A DNA stretch of 64,000 nt from Prorocentrum cordatum. Taxonomy: Eukaryota; Sar; Dinophyceae; Prorocentrales; Prorocentraceae. Shown in pieces: positions 9,970 through 19,734 of the stretch (positions are counted from its first letter, which is position 1; each line of letters begins with the position of its first letter). Both the position numbers and the translations under genes were made by a program. The notes below the pieces were generated by a model. It did not search any database and had not been told where the DNA came from. It saw nothing but the letters and a program-made list of their open reading frames with translations. The stretch is from the NCBI GenBank assembly GCA_963575745.1, contig CAUYUJ010021154.1, positions 1 to 64,000 of the forward strand, given 5' to 3'.

Positions 9970-12900
9970 CTGCTTGCTCTGAGCTGCGCCGCTTTGCCCC
10001 TGCCCTGTATCTTCGCCCATCAAGGTAAACAGCTTGTCGACGCATTTCTTTGTCTCCAAAGTGCCCGCGGGCTGTCGCTTGCCAATGTATCCCCCGAAAT
10101 ATCCATTCGTGACTACCTGCGTGCGCTGAATTGCTCGAGTGGCTCTCCCCAGACTCTGCTTCTTCATGATGCAGCGTTTCTTCGTGCAGCAAGTTTCATG
10201 CGTTTGTTCGATGATCGGCAGCCGGTCGTTGGGTTTCACGTCACTGTTGCTCCCTGCAAAAGCGACGCAGAGGCCCGGCATGCACCCGTTCAGCCACTCC
10301 TCATTGCGCAAGCCGAGAGTTTGCCCCAGCCAATTTCGGACTCCACTTGTGCGCAGCGTGAAATTCTTGGCGATGCCCTTGCAAACCAGCAGCGGCGCCG
10401 TCATCCACTCGGGGGATACTCTGTTGGTCCACGGCGCCTCGTGCTTGCACTCTCTCTTGTTCTTCTTGGAGGCGCAGGCGTTGGGCACCAAACGCTTCTC
10501 CTGCTTGGTCTTCGAATCCATGACCAGTCGATGTATGTGGTGCTGGCGCCGACACATGAAATTCTGTAGAACGCCGTTGAACCCCCCCTTGGAAGTTGCG
10601 CCGTCGCTGTGTAGGCCGAGCTCCTGAGCTTCCCCTGGAGTTCCCTGCGCGGGCGAGCCCAGCGCGGCTCTCGCGTCATCATACAAGAACCGAGGCAGTC
10701 GGCCCAATTTGAAATCCCCCCATGCTGGCGAACCAGAGCATTCGGACGACTCCGAGTACGTCGGGAAGTTCTGCTCCAGCGAAGTCCTCCTCTCTCTAGC
10801 GAATTGTTCCACGTCGGGATATCTTTCGCAGCAGATTCGCCCGAGGAAATGTTTCAGCTCCGCCGCATTCACGAGACCTTCCTCGATTTTCTGGGCGATC
10901 TCCTTTAGCGTGGCGAACTGGTGCAAGCGCTGTACGAACATGAAGAAATGGTAGCGCAGCCCCCCCGTCGTTTTCTGCGCCTCCACGGCGCCGAACAAAG
11001 CGTCCACGCGCCCGGCAATGCCTCCCATGGCTTCCGCGTTGCTGCCGAGGGCGCCCTGGCACGGCGAGGCAGATTCAGAGCACTGCGGACAGCGAGGGCA
11101 CATGCGCACTCCGAGCATCGTCGCCAAGACCGCGCGGATCTGCACGAAGAATGCGTTGAAGGCGGCCAAGGGATCCTCCGCGAGGAACAAACGCCGCGTG
11201 TCATATCCAGGAATGTTGACCTCAAACGCGTCCTCTGGCGACGGCGGCAGGCTCGGCGAATCGCTCTTTGCCCACTTCTGCCTCCTGCTCTCGCCTGCAA
11301 CGAAAGGATCGCCCTGGCGGTACCTGCTGAGCCTGAGCGCTAGATAATTGTGCCGCTCTCCCGGGGAAATAATACAGAATGTGCCATTCCCGTAGTTGAC
11401 GCACGCCCAGATCCCCAGGTGCCCAATCTTCGTCCGAATCTCCTGCGTGCCCGGAATGGCGCGGCATCGAAAGCGGAAGTCAGCCAAGAGCCGCCGCTGC
11501 AGGTTGCCGAGGCCGACTGCAGAAATCAGCTTACTGGCATCATTGTTGATCTTGCGGCGTCTGCCATCGGGTAACGTGTAGTAACCCTTCTCGAGCTTCT
11601 GCAGTAAACCAGCAGCGGCCATGGCAGCGTCGGTCTCCACGCTCTCGGCGCTTTGGCCTTGCAACCGTTCCCCTCGCTTGATGCTCAGGCTTGCTCCGAG
11701 ATTGACGCGCTCACGAAACTATAGATTCCACAAGGCAGGCGCGAAGCCCCAAGTGCGTCGGAACTGGCCCTCTATCCGTTGCGGCAAGCCGCGCGTGAGG
11801 TCAAACAACCGCACTGTGGTCGCTGGCCCCATCACAAAATGCGCGTTCGGTAGTTTCTGCTGGGCTACGCCCACTGACGGCTCGAGCCAACTGTGCAGAA
11901 GCCCACGAGGGGTTGGGGGATCTCTCGTCTCTGGTCGACGCCAACGAGGTTGGTTCGGGACGTCGTAGCCGCCAACAGCACGCGGCAGCGTGAAAGGAAA
12001 CGCCATGCCCAGGTACCAGGCGGCATGCTGATTGGTCAGGTCCGTCCCGCTCTGGATGTTGACATCGCCGAACCTTGCAAACACGGACTTGTAATTCTCC
12101 GAGATGTTCGACTGGGCTCTGGTGCTCCGCTCAGCGACGATATAGGACGGGCTCAACGCAGAGACGAAATCCTCTACCCGTTTTGCCGGCTCTGGAGGCG
12201 TCGCCACTTTGTCTTGAACGATGAAGTCTGTGGCCCCGTCTAGCTGTTGTACCGCATCCTGCACTGCCTGCGGGATGAACTTCGCCTCCCCGTATTTATC
12301 TGCGTATTTCTGAGAGCACCTTTCGTGGAGGCGGGTTTCCACTCTGTCGAATGAGTTCAGGCCGTTGTTGCCATAGCCTGGATAGCCGCTGTCGCGCATG
12401 ATCTCCATCAACTTCTGCATTACGGGAATGCGCAACGTCAGCCCTTTCCGGTGCTGCGCCAGGTCTTTGCTGCCCCTTTGATGCGCACGTTCACCAGCAT
12501 CGCCAACGTTTCCTCCGAATGTGGCACACCGAGAGCATCCTGCAGCAACTTCAGCCGGTCCCCGTGGATCTCCTCGGCGTGCTGAGAGGCTTCGCGACAA
12601 CATCTCTCGATGTCGTCCCAGGGCATGGAGAAGCTGAAGAGATTGCCCTTCACCTGCGTTCTGGCTTCCGGCTTGCCGAGCGGCACGTCGATGAGGTTGC
12701 CGCACGGGGCCTCCAGGTAATACACCAACATAATACTCCACACAGTGCAGCACGCCGCGCACTCCAGCCACGTGACGTCGTTCTCCGCAATGTATCGACT
12801 CACGTGGCCGTAGTAATGGTCGTTCGCTATGCTCATAGGGATGGTCCCGCCGTCGAAAAACGAGGATGCCGCCTCGTGATCCCTTAGTTTCCCCGTGCAG

Positions 12901-13079
12901 TCGCGGCATACTGGCACCTCGCACTGCGGGCAGAAATTCCTGCAGAACGGCGGCGTCTCCCAATCCTCCGAATGTCTGTCGGGACACGCGAGGCATCGGA
13001 CGTCCTCAGTGCATCCGAATAACTTCCCTGATCTGCCTTCGAAGCTAAACTGGACGGCCCACCGCGACACGTGGCGCTC
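9965..13079 (-). pseudogene. Helitron second Zn module and Rep domain
   Basis: After the intron the frame encodes a Cys-rich segment (CLACPDRHSEDW, CRNFCPQCEVPVCRDC), then crosses a probable one-base deletion near 12465 (the AAGACCTGG context, where AAGGACCTGG would restore it). It continues as LAQHRKGLTLRIPVMQK, HAAWYLGMAFPF and VEGQFRRTWGF-like text (actual: IEGQFRRTWGF), then meets TAG at 11719 and carries on in frame (FRERVNLGASLSIKRGER). The Rep core has CPRCPQC, GGIAGRVDALFGA and, where an HUH pair is expected, LRYHFFMFV. This keeps one His and has Arg in place of the other. Later come CRRQHHIHR and the tyrosine motif YFGGYIGK (near 10086-10104). Confidence 0.8.
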
Positions 13080-13125
13080 CTGGTTTTTTTAAATACAAGT
13101 GCTCAACGGTTCACTTAACACCTAC
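13080..13125 (-). other. Intron of 46 nt in the Helitron gene
   Basis: The minus strand reads AAG|GTAGGTGTTAAG at the donor and TTTAAAAAAACCAG|GAG at the acceptor. Splicing joins Lys (AAG) to Glu (GAG) in phase 0, restoring the reading frame into ERHVSRWAVQF. Without splicing the frame stops four codons later. The intron is short and has an A-rich 3' end. Confidence 0.75.
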
Positions 13126-13749
13126 CTTCTGTCCTCTCCACGGGTACGCCTTGCTTGTCTCCGCGTCCCGATCCACGTACCGCTTCTGCCATAGATCGAA
13201 CCCGCAGTTGTTCAGCAGCGCCCCAGGGAAGTTTTTTTCAACGTTCTGGAAAGCCGCCTCTTTCCAATATATTACCTCGACGTCGCCAGACGCGAGGGAG
13301 ATGGAACTCGACTCCAGGTCTACTGGCGGGTACCCCGCGCACGTCGTGCGCAGTTGGCCGCATATGAAGCAGGCCAGACATCTCGTCGTCTCGTCGTTGT
13401 ACCGGATAGCTAGCAGGTTCAGGGATCGCCGAGTTGTCGACAGTCCCAACATTGGCCACCGCTCCCGCTCGGCAGCGGCCATGGCCCCGTATACGTAGTC
13501 CAAGTTCGTCATCCAGCGAATATCGTTGTTGCAAATCTTACGTATCATACTGGCATGCGTGCGATCCATGGCGCCCCCAGCAATATGGTGCAGGAACACT
13601 GTTCGGTCACTCGTGTGAAAACGGCAAGGCCCGCTCTGGTTGTTCTGGAAAGGACGCGAGTACAACGGCAACTTCACTCCAGTTTCCAAGTCGGGAGCTG
13701 TCAAGGCTGCGCCGTCAGCTGTCAGCGGCAGCGTGGGCCGTTCTCGCAT
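13126..13749 (-). CDS. Helitron exon 1, N-terminal Zn module
   Basis: An open frame from ATG 13749 to the splice donor after Lys (AAG 13126-13128). It contains ALTAPDLETGVKLPLYSRPF near the start, RTVFLHHI, DLDYVYGAMAAA and the Cys pairs CLACFICG...TTC, then LLNNCGFDLW. This layout is that of the N-terminal region seen in large protist Helitron proteins (recognised by eye). No convincing start is visible upstream, so an earlier exon may be missing. The gene begins only about 40 bp from the leader of array 4. Confidence 0.65.
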
Positions 13750-13787
13750 GAGTTTGCGAAGTTCTCGGCAGCGGCCATCATGTGTTC

Positions 13788-13945
13788 TGACGCACAGTGT
13801 TTATTATGCTTTCTGTAAGACTGCCTGACCTATGCACATTGCCTCCACAGACAGTGCGAGCATGGAGGCGAATGGGGTGCACTAGCGCGGTTACCAGACC
13901 TTGCCGTTACAGCGACGTTCAAAAGCGCTGGTACAGCGCTCTCAC
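13788..13945 (+). repeat. Array leader, copy 2 (block A)
   Basis: Begins GTGTTTATTATGCTTTCTG and carries a mutated near-palindrome (TGACCTATGCACA), TGCCTCCACAGACAGTGC, GGGGTGCACTAGCGCGG and GCGCTGGTACAGCGCTCTCA just before the array. Nearly identical to 17490-17610. Confidence 0.8.
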
Positions 13946-14365
13946 GACTCACATGCAAGGAGGCGCCCGAACGACTCACACCAGGACGAGGGGCCCCAAC
14001 GACTCACACCACGAGGAGCCCGAACGACTCACACACAAGGAGCGGCCCGAACGACTCACACCAGGACGAGCGGCCCGAACGACTCACACCACGAGGAGCC
14101 CGAACGACTCACACGCAAGGAGGCGCCCGGAAGGACTCACACCAGGACGAGGGGCCCGAACGACTCACACCACGAGGAGCCCGAACGACTCACACACAAG
14201 GAGGGGCCCGAACGACTCACACCAGGACGAGGGGCCCCAACGACTCACACCACGAGGAGCCCGAACGACTCACACACAATGAGGGGCCCGAAGAACTCAC
14301 ACAAGGAAGGACGAGGGGCCCCAACGACTCACACCACGAGGAGCCGGAACGACTCACATATCTGC
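13946..14365 (+). repeat. Array 4 of the ~28-bp minisatellite (block A)
   Basis: About 15 head-to-tail units with the core GAACGACTCACAC and alternating linkers ACAAGGAGGGGCCC, CAGGACGAGGGGCCC and CACGAGGAGCCC. The linkers alternate with a longer super-period of two to three units. Ends at CGGAACGACTCACATATCTGC, as array 5 does. Confidence 0.9.
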
Positions 14366-15215
14366 AACGCACAGAGAACCGAACTCTAGCATTATCTCTG
14401 TCTTGCGCTCCCTGTGCAGTTCGAACTTTTCCAGTTCTTCCCGACGTGCCTCCACGCAGCGCAGAGCAACGTCGAAATGAGATTCAATACGGCAGAGTCA
14501 CACGTGCTGACCGGACCTTGAACTCGTCGTCGTCGTCGTCGTCGACATCGACGTCGTCGTCCTTGTCGTCGTCGTCGTCGTCGTCGCGGTATGATGGCGC
14601 TGGCGCAAAAATAATCACAGGAACGCAGAAGAATTCACCATAAAGCAAAACAGTACAGATAACATTAAATTCAGTACATTTGCGACTGCAAAATGGCCAG
14701 CAGTCCATTTTATCCATTGACAGCCTTTCAACACTTATACAACCTGTTGTAAGCCTTGAAGAAGTCTCAAACTTCAGCATGGCAGCCTTCTATAGTACTG
14801 TAGCCTGAAGATCTTGGACCCTTGCAGCACGGTGGCGGGATAGACCACAGACCACTAGATATCCTGTGGCGGGATAGGCCGAAGGCCAGTAGATAGCCCG
14901 TGGCGGGAAAGGCCGAAGGCCACGTAGATAGCCTAGAGCTCTTCGATCCTTGGAGGCCCTGTCGTGGCACTTGAAGCCTGCAAGATTTGGGGGAGCCTCC
15001 TGCCTGCTTTGGTTGTTTTCCTTTCTTTCGAGAGCAAGGGCGGGTGCAGTTCAGCCAGCACGTTGCGTTGCGCACGACGCGCCTACTGCGCGCGAGCGCG
15101 GTAGACGAAGCATCGGAGGTTCGACTTCGAGGCCTGGCCAGGGCCCGATCGACCTACAAAGACAAAATCGCCTGCCCCCTCACCCCCTTGGCAGCGAGGG
15201 GAAAGGATCAAATGC
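14366..15215 (+). repeat. Block A body, non-coding, duplicated at 18126-18985
   Basis: Begins GCAACGCACAGAGAACCGAA and includes a (TCG)n run (14523-14590), TTATACAACCTGTTGTAAGCC, three imperfect copies of a GTGGCGGGATAGGCCG unit and a SINE-like tail from about 14955. Nearly identical to 18126-18985 and related to 26521-27045. Minus-strand frames over it (for example 14767-15075) are shared only because the DNA is shared. No independent coding signal. Confidence 0.8.
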
Positions 15216-15312
15216 TGTGCGTGTTTATATATATATATATATATATATTGTGGTGGTGTATGTGTGCGTGTGTTTTGCGTGTGTGTTTTGCATGTGTGTG
15301 CGTGTGTATGTT
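15216..15312. repeat. (TA)n/(TG)n microsatellite
   Basis: An alternating TA run (about 15226-15248) followed by TG-rich sequence to 15312. It lies at the 3' end of the SINE-like unit. The equivalent place in the 18.7-kb and 26.8-kb copies also carries a TG-rich tract. Confidence 0.9.
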
Positions 15313-15374
15313 TGAAGGAGCTCGGTGCTCAAATTTCGCAAAAGAGGCGAGATCGTGCAAGGAAAAGCTCGACA

Positions 15375-15625
15375 GTGGCGCGCGTCTGGGGCTGGAGGCC
15401 CTTTCGTGGCACCTTAAGCCTGCAAGAGTTGGGGGGGCCTTCTTCCTGCTTTGGTTTTTTTCTCCTCTCTTTCGTGAGCAAGGGCGGGTGCAGTTCAGCC
15501 AGCACGTTGCGTAACGCACGACGCGCCTACTGCGCACGAGCGCGGCAGACGAAGCATCGGAGGTTCGACTTCCAGGCCTGGCCAGGGCCCGATCGACCTC
15601 CAAAGAAAAAATCGCCGCCTCCCGA
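15375..15625 (+). repeat. SINE-like unit, extra copy
   Basis: A second copy of 14940-15180 within the same block: GCAAGAGTTGGGGGGGCC, CAGTTCAGCCAGCACGTTGCG, and GGTTCGACTTCCAGGCC, which fits a pol III B-box (GGTTCGANNCC). Other copies are at 18710-18935 and 26755-26985. No clear A-box was found, so the SINE label is tentative. Confidence 0.55.
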
Positions 15626-16280
15626 GCTGCAAGGAGGGACTGCTGCAGCGAACTGGAAGCGGAACTGTGAAGCCACTGTTGCCTGTCTCAGGGGTCGGGA
15701 ACCTCGACCTCGACCTCGACTGTTCGGCCAGGGAGCTCATGATGGGAGCCTGAAGGTAGGGGTGCCAGACACTGGACCACTGGAGGGAACGATCAGGACG
15801 CCACCAGGACTTGAGGCTTGCCCCAGAACGGCCACAGACAGGGGGATGGGGAGCAGGAGGGAGCGGGCGAGTAGGGGGTTTGAAAACATGTGCGCAGCGT
15901 TTCGCCAGAAGGCGCAAGTTCAATAAGGTCCTGGGGCATGAACTCTACGGGCATTGGGAGTTAGGGAGGGCCTAAGCCTCAAACTCTCGGGGCCAACGTC
16001 GCCTATTGGGGCTGGGGTGTTAGCTCCCTGCGCGGTGCCCCCCACAATATCATCCCCCCCCCCCCCTTTCCCCCACCCCCCCACCGCCGCCCTCCGATCG
16101 GGAGGGGGGGCGGAGGGTGACGGAAGGGATGGAAACATATAAAGTGCAATCGCATCTGCGGCGAGGACGACAAGCGACAAGACGACGACCCACTCGCAGG
16201 GCGAGACGCTCGTAAGCCCACCCACCGTTATCTCCTGACCCTCCTCCCTCAGCCTCCTCTCCATCTATCCCCCTCCCCCC
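15626..16280. other. Unique spacer with a poly-C tract
   Basis: No convincing gene. The CTCGAC triplication near 15700 is a small tandem repeat. At 16052-16090 a run of 14 Cs and further C-tracts make the minus strand strongly G-rich and G-quadruplex-capable. A minus-strand frame (15920-16264) contains one hydrophobic stretch, WVVVLSLVVLAADAIALYMF, but has no other support. Confidence 0.5.
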
Positions 16281-16901
16281 TTATCCCTCGTCCTCCCTCG
16301 GCCTCCTCCGCCGTTTTGCCCAGCGACCTTCAGACTGGCCGACATATTCGGCCTGGCGACGCCGCCACTCCGCCTCCGTCGGCTTGCGCAGCGCCTTGTC
16401 GAGGGCCCCTCGCCTGCAAGCCCGCGCGCTGACCATGGCGAGCCGCGAAACCTGGCCATGGTCGGCGCGCGGGCGCACAGGCGAAAAGCCCCCCCGAACC
16501 ATGGCTTTCTTGTAGGCGTCCTGGTAGTTGTCATACGCCAAGTCTGCCCGGCGCCTGTACTCCGCTGCTTTCGCCCCCTGGCGGTCGGCCCCCTCCTGCA
16601 CAATGACCCACGCGCTGCGCGCGTGAATCGTCTCGCGCCAGGCCGCCGCGGCCTCGGTCTCCGCGGCGGCCTCCGCGTCGGCGGAGGTCGTGCCCGCGGC
16701 GGCATCGGCCGCCCCAAGGCCGGGCGCGGCCTCGGCCGCCCCCGGTTTGGGCGCCTCGTCGGCCGTCTCGGTCGAGGTTGCCTCGGCGGCCTGGGCGGCC
16801 GAGGAGTCCTCGACCTCTGCAGAACCCTGGGCGCCCAGCAGGCGCCAGACGACATTCGGCTCCTCGAGCCGCTCGCGCTTGGGCGGTGGCTCCCCAGCCA
16901 T
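16281..16901 (-). CDS. Hypothetical Ala/Glu-rich protein
   Basis: A 206-residue frame from ATG 16901 (MAGEPPPKRERLEEP). An upstream in-frame start at 16934 is possible. Residues ~25-85 are a low-complexity Ala/Glu/Thr region. The C-terminal ~110 residues are of normal composition (ETIHARSAWVIVQEGADRQG, YRRRADLAYDNYQDAYKKAM, ALRKPTEAEWRRRQAEYVG) and end in a basic cluster KRRRRPREDEG. The C-terminal half looks like real protein, probably helical, with a basic tail. I recognise no family. It stands alone between two repeat blocks, so it may be a gene fragment. Confidence 0.45.
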   Translation of the reverse strand: MAGEPPPKRERLEEPNVVWRLLGAQGSAEVEDSSAAQAAEATSTETADEAPKPGAAEAAPGLGAADAAAGTTSADAEAAAETEAAAAWRETIHARSAWVIVQEGADRQGAKAAEYRRRADLAYDNYQDAYKKAMVRGGFSPVRPRADHGQVSRLAMVSARACRRGALDKALRKPTEAEWRRRQAEYVGQSEGRWAKRRRRPREDEG

Positions 16902-17039
16902 GGCCTTCGAAAAAAACGGCCAGGCTTCGACCAAAGCGGCTAGGCCCAGCGGCTAGGCTCACCTCCTCTTCCTCCTTCCGCGCCCTATGGGGCCACGAAG
17001 CGTGCACGCCCTCAGGTGTTGGAAAGAAGAGCTTCCGTG
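16902..17039. other. Spacer between the hypothetical gene and a dispersed repeat
   Basis: Short sequence upstream of the hypothetical gene. No recognisable promoter element. Confidence 0.4.
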
Positions 17040-17415
17040 CGGAGCTAAGCTCACTGCGCAAATGGTAGGTGGAGCTACCAGTAGAGCCACAAGGGGATTG
17101 CTGGGCAATGGCCGAGAATGGCTTGGGCCAACTTGGCTTGGCCCACAATGGCTACGGAAAATCGCTAGGGAATCGTAACCCCTTCGACCCTCTGATGGCA
17201 AAGCCCTTGTGGACCCTAGCCTTTGTCGCACTCCCTTGTTCACCCGAGTCCCTTGTCTCGACTCCCAGGAAACAGCAATAGTAACATCCCCAGAGCCAGC
17301 ACGACTAGTAAACCCGATAGGAACTCGAAAAAAACCTGGCACCAGCATAGGCGAGATCGGAGGAACCAGCAAAGACGAGATAACAGGAACCGACCAAGGT
17401 ACCAGGACCCAGCCA
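17040..17415. repeat. Dispersed repeat, third copy
   Basis: A diverged copy of 3308-3860. It starts at GGAGCTAAGCTCACTGCGC, a version of the recurrent near-palindrome, and ends with AACAGGAACCGACCAAGG. The minus strand stays open here (part of 16959-17795) and reads VPWSVPV...PIGFTSRAGS...FRSHCGPSQVG, parallel to the 3.3-kb copy. Confidence 0.75.
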
Positions 17416-17800
17416 GGGCAGTGAAAGGGGGGGGGGGCTCGGGCCAGCAGCTCGGTTGGCATCATGCTCACCAGTGGATGGAGATTGCGCACAGTGTTTA
17501 TTATGCTTTCTGTAAGACTGGCTGAGCTATGCTCATTGCCTCCACAGACAGTGCGAGCATGGAGGCGAATGGGGTGCACTAGCGCGGTTACCAGACGTTG
17601 CGATTCAAATTTCCAAGGGCTCCCCTGTGGATGGTGGTTACGGAGAATGTCTCTTGTTGTTTGTGGGCGGCGGGCAGAGCTACGCTCATTCTCGCGCAGA
17701 CCTCGTCTGCGTGGAGACGCATGGGGCTCACTAGCGGGGTTGCCAGATCTTGCCATTACAGCGACGTTCAAGATGCGCTGGTACAGCGCTCTCACGACTC
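17416..17800 (+). repeat. Array leaders, copies 3 and 4 (block B)
   Basis: Two leaders in tandem. 17490-17610 matches the 13.8-kb leader and has TGAGCTATGCTCA at 17524-17536. 17620-17800 has ATGTCTCTTGTTGTTTGTGGG, AGAGCTACGCTCA, GAGACGCATGGGG and GCGCTGGTACAGCGCTCTCA, matching the 7.7- and 24.5-kb leaders. Both contain the GGGG(T/C)(G/T)CACTAGCG block. Confidence 0.8.
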
Positions 17801-18125
17801 ACGCGCAAGGAGGCGCCCGAACGACTCACACCAGGACGAGGGGCCCCAGCCGACTCGCACCACGAGGAGCCCGAACGACTCACACCAGGACGAGCGGCCC
17901 GAACGACTCACACCACGAGGAGCCCGAACGACTCACACGCAAGGAGGCGCCCGAACGACTCACACCAGGACGAGGGGCCCGAACGACTCACACCAGGACG
18001 AGGGGCCCGAACGACTCGCACCACGAGGAGCCCGAACGACTCACACACAAGGAGGGGCCCGAAGGACTCACACCAGGAAGGACGAGGGGCCCCAACGACT
18101 CACACCACGAGGGGCCGGAACGACT
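17801..18125 (+). repeat. Array 5 of the ~28-bp minisatellite (block B)
   Basis: About 11 head-to-tail units with the same core and linker types as array 4, ending CGGAACGACTCACATATCTGC. Confidence 0.9.
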
Positions 18126-19080
18126 CACATATCTGCAACGCACAGAGAACCGAACTCTTGCATTATCTCTGTATTGCGCTCCCTCTGCAGTTCGAACTTT
18201 TCCAGTTCTTCCCGACATGCCTCCACCAGCGCAGAGCAACGTCGAAATGAGATTGAAGAAGGCAGAGCCACACGTGCTGACCAAGACTTGAACTCGTCGT
18301 CGTCGTCGTCGTCGACATCGAAGTCATCGTCCTTGTCGTCGTCGTCGTCGTCGCGGTATGATGGCGCTGGCGCGCAGGTAGACACAGGAACGCAAAGGAT
18401 TCAACATAAAGCAAAACAATACATAAAACATTAAGTGTAGTACATTTGCGACTGCAAAATTGCCAGCAGTCTATATTATCCTTTGACAGCCTTTCAACAC
18501 TTATACAACCCGTTGTAAGCCTTGAAGAAGTCTCAAACTTCAGCATGGCAGCCTTCTATAGTACTGTAGCCTGAAGATCTTGGATCCTTGCAGCACGGTG
18601 GCGGGGTAGACCACAGACCACTAGATATCCTGTGGCGGGATAGGCCGAAGGCCAGTAGATAGCCTGTGGCGGGAAAGGCCGAAGGCCACGTAGATAGCCT
18701 AGAGCTCTTCGATCCTTGGAGGCCCTGTCGTGGCACTTGAAGCCTGCAAGATTTGGGGAGGCCTTCTTCCTGCTTTGGCTTGTTTTCCTTTCTTTCGTGA
18801 GCAGGGGCGGGTGCAGTTCAGCCAGCGCGTTGCGTAACGCACGACGCGCCTACTGCGCACGAGCGCGGTAGACGAAGCATCGGAGGTTCGACTTCCAGGC
18901 CTGGCCAGGGCCCGATCGACCTCCAAAGAAAAAATCGCCTGCCCCCTCACCCCCTTGGCAGCGAGGGGAAAGGTTCAAATCTGTGCGTGTGTTTATGTTT
19001 TTGGTTTTTGTGTATGTGTGTGTGTGTGTTTTGTGTGTGTGTGTGTGTGTTTTGCGCGTGTGTTTTGCATGTGTGTGTTT
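18126..19080 (+). repeat. Block B body with SINE-like tail and (TG)n
   Basis: Nearly identical to 14366-15215, including a shorter (TCG)n run (18296-18352), the CCTGTGGCGGGATAGG units and the SINE-like segment (18710-18935). It is followed by a GT-rich microsatellite (18985-19075). The near-identity with block A implies recent duplication or transposition. Confidence 0.85.
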
Positions 19081-19390
19081 GAGGGGGCTGGGTGCCCTAA
19101 TTTCGCAAGGAGGCGAGATCGTGCAATAAAAGCTCGACAGTGGCGCGTGTCTGGGGCATCCCGCGGCGGCCGCCGCGCCTGCATGTCCTCGGGCGTTAGC
19201 CGCAACAACGCTGCTGCCACGAGGGCGGGGCCAATGGGGCAAGGAGTGAAACATGCATCACAACAAAAAGTGGCGAGCCCGTAAGCGTGATGGCCGATGT
19301 AACCTAATTCAGCAACGCTGCCACATCGAGGCAAAACCACGATGGGCGCGAGCGTTCCGCTCGCTCTCCAGAGTGAAGAGGCTCCGAGGA
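19081..19390 (+). repeat. Block B distal segment, matched at 27126-27420
   Basis: Contains CATCCCGCGGCGGCCGCCG, ACAACAAAAAGTGGCGAGCC and CACGATGGGCGCG. The 27-kb copy keeps the same order with point differences. An AATAAAAGCTCGAC stretch (about 19122) recurs as AATAAAACCTCGA. Block A lacks this segment. Confidence 0.8.
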
Positions 19391-19734
19391 GTCCCCCCCT
19401 GTCGTCGCCGTGGCGTCGGCGTCGTCGGCGTCGCCGTTCACGTCCTCGTTGTCGTCGTCGTCGTCGTCGTTGTCTCGACGACGTCGTCGTCGTGTCGTCG
19501 TCGTCGTCGTCGTCGTCGTCTCCGCGTCGGCGTCGTCGTCGTCGTCGCGTCGTGCATCGTCGTCGTCGTCGTCGTCGTCGAGCGGTCATCGTCGTCGTCG
19601 TCGTCGTGGTCGTGGTCGTCGTCGTCGTTCGACGTTTCAACGTCGTCGCCGTCGGCGTCCTCCACCGATTATCACTGCTACGCACCGAAGACGCTTTCTG
19701 CTTCGGCAACTTCCGTAGCAGACAGACTGGGAAT
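19391..19734. repeat. (GTC)n tract next to the helicase block
   Basis: Imperfect GTC/CGT triplets from about 19400 to 19650. Block C has a shorter tract at the same place (27424-27490). The remaining ~80 bp lead to the end of the helicase-associated frame. Arg/Ser/Val-rich frames here are composition artefacts. Confidence 0.85.

Larger units (their letters stand above)
5328..13749 (-). pseudogene. Helitron transposase (Rep + PIF1-type helicase), decayed
   Basis: One minus-strand gene of about 8.4 kb can be followed through several frames. In order it has a Cys-rich N-terminal module (CLACFICGQLRTTC), a second Zn region (CLAC...CRNFCPQC...CRDC), a Helitron-type Rep domain with a two-tyrosine motif (YFGGYIGK), a PIF1-family helicase (Walker A GFPGTGKS), and a Cys-rich tail ending in PEWRSKAWGR at TGA 5328-5330. 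Helitron Rep-helicases nick, unwind and move DNA by rolling-circle replication. Damage: likely one-base deletion near 12465; TAG at 11719-11721 where the frame continues, probably from TGG; frameshift near 9970; first His of the HUH pair replaced by Arg (CGC 10954-10956); helicase motif II reading IIIGEV where an Asp is expected before Glu (GGC 8172-8174); 1.5-kb insertion at 6660-8168; internal deletion near 5820 removing the second helicase half; frameshift near 5410. The N-terminus may also be truncated. Confidence 0.85.
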
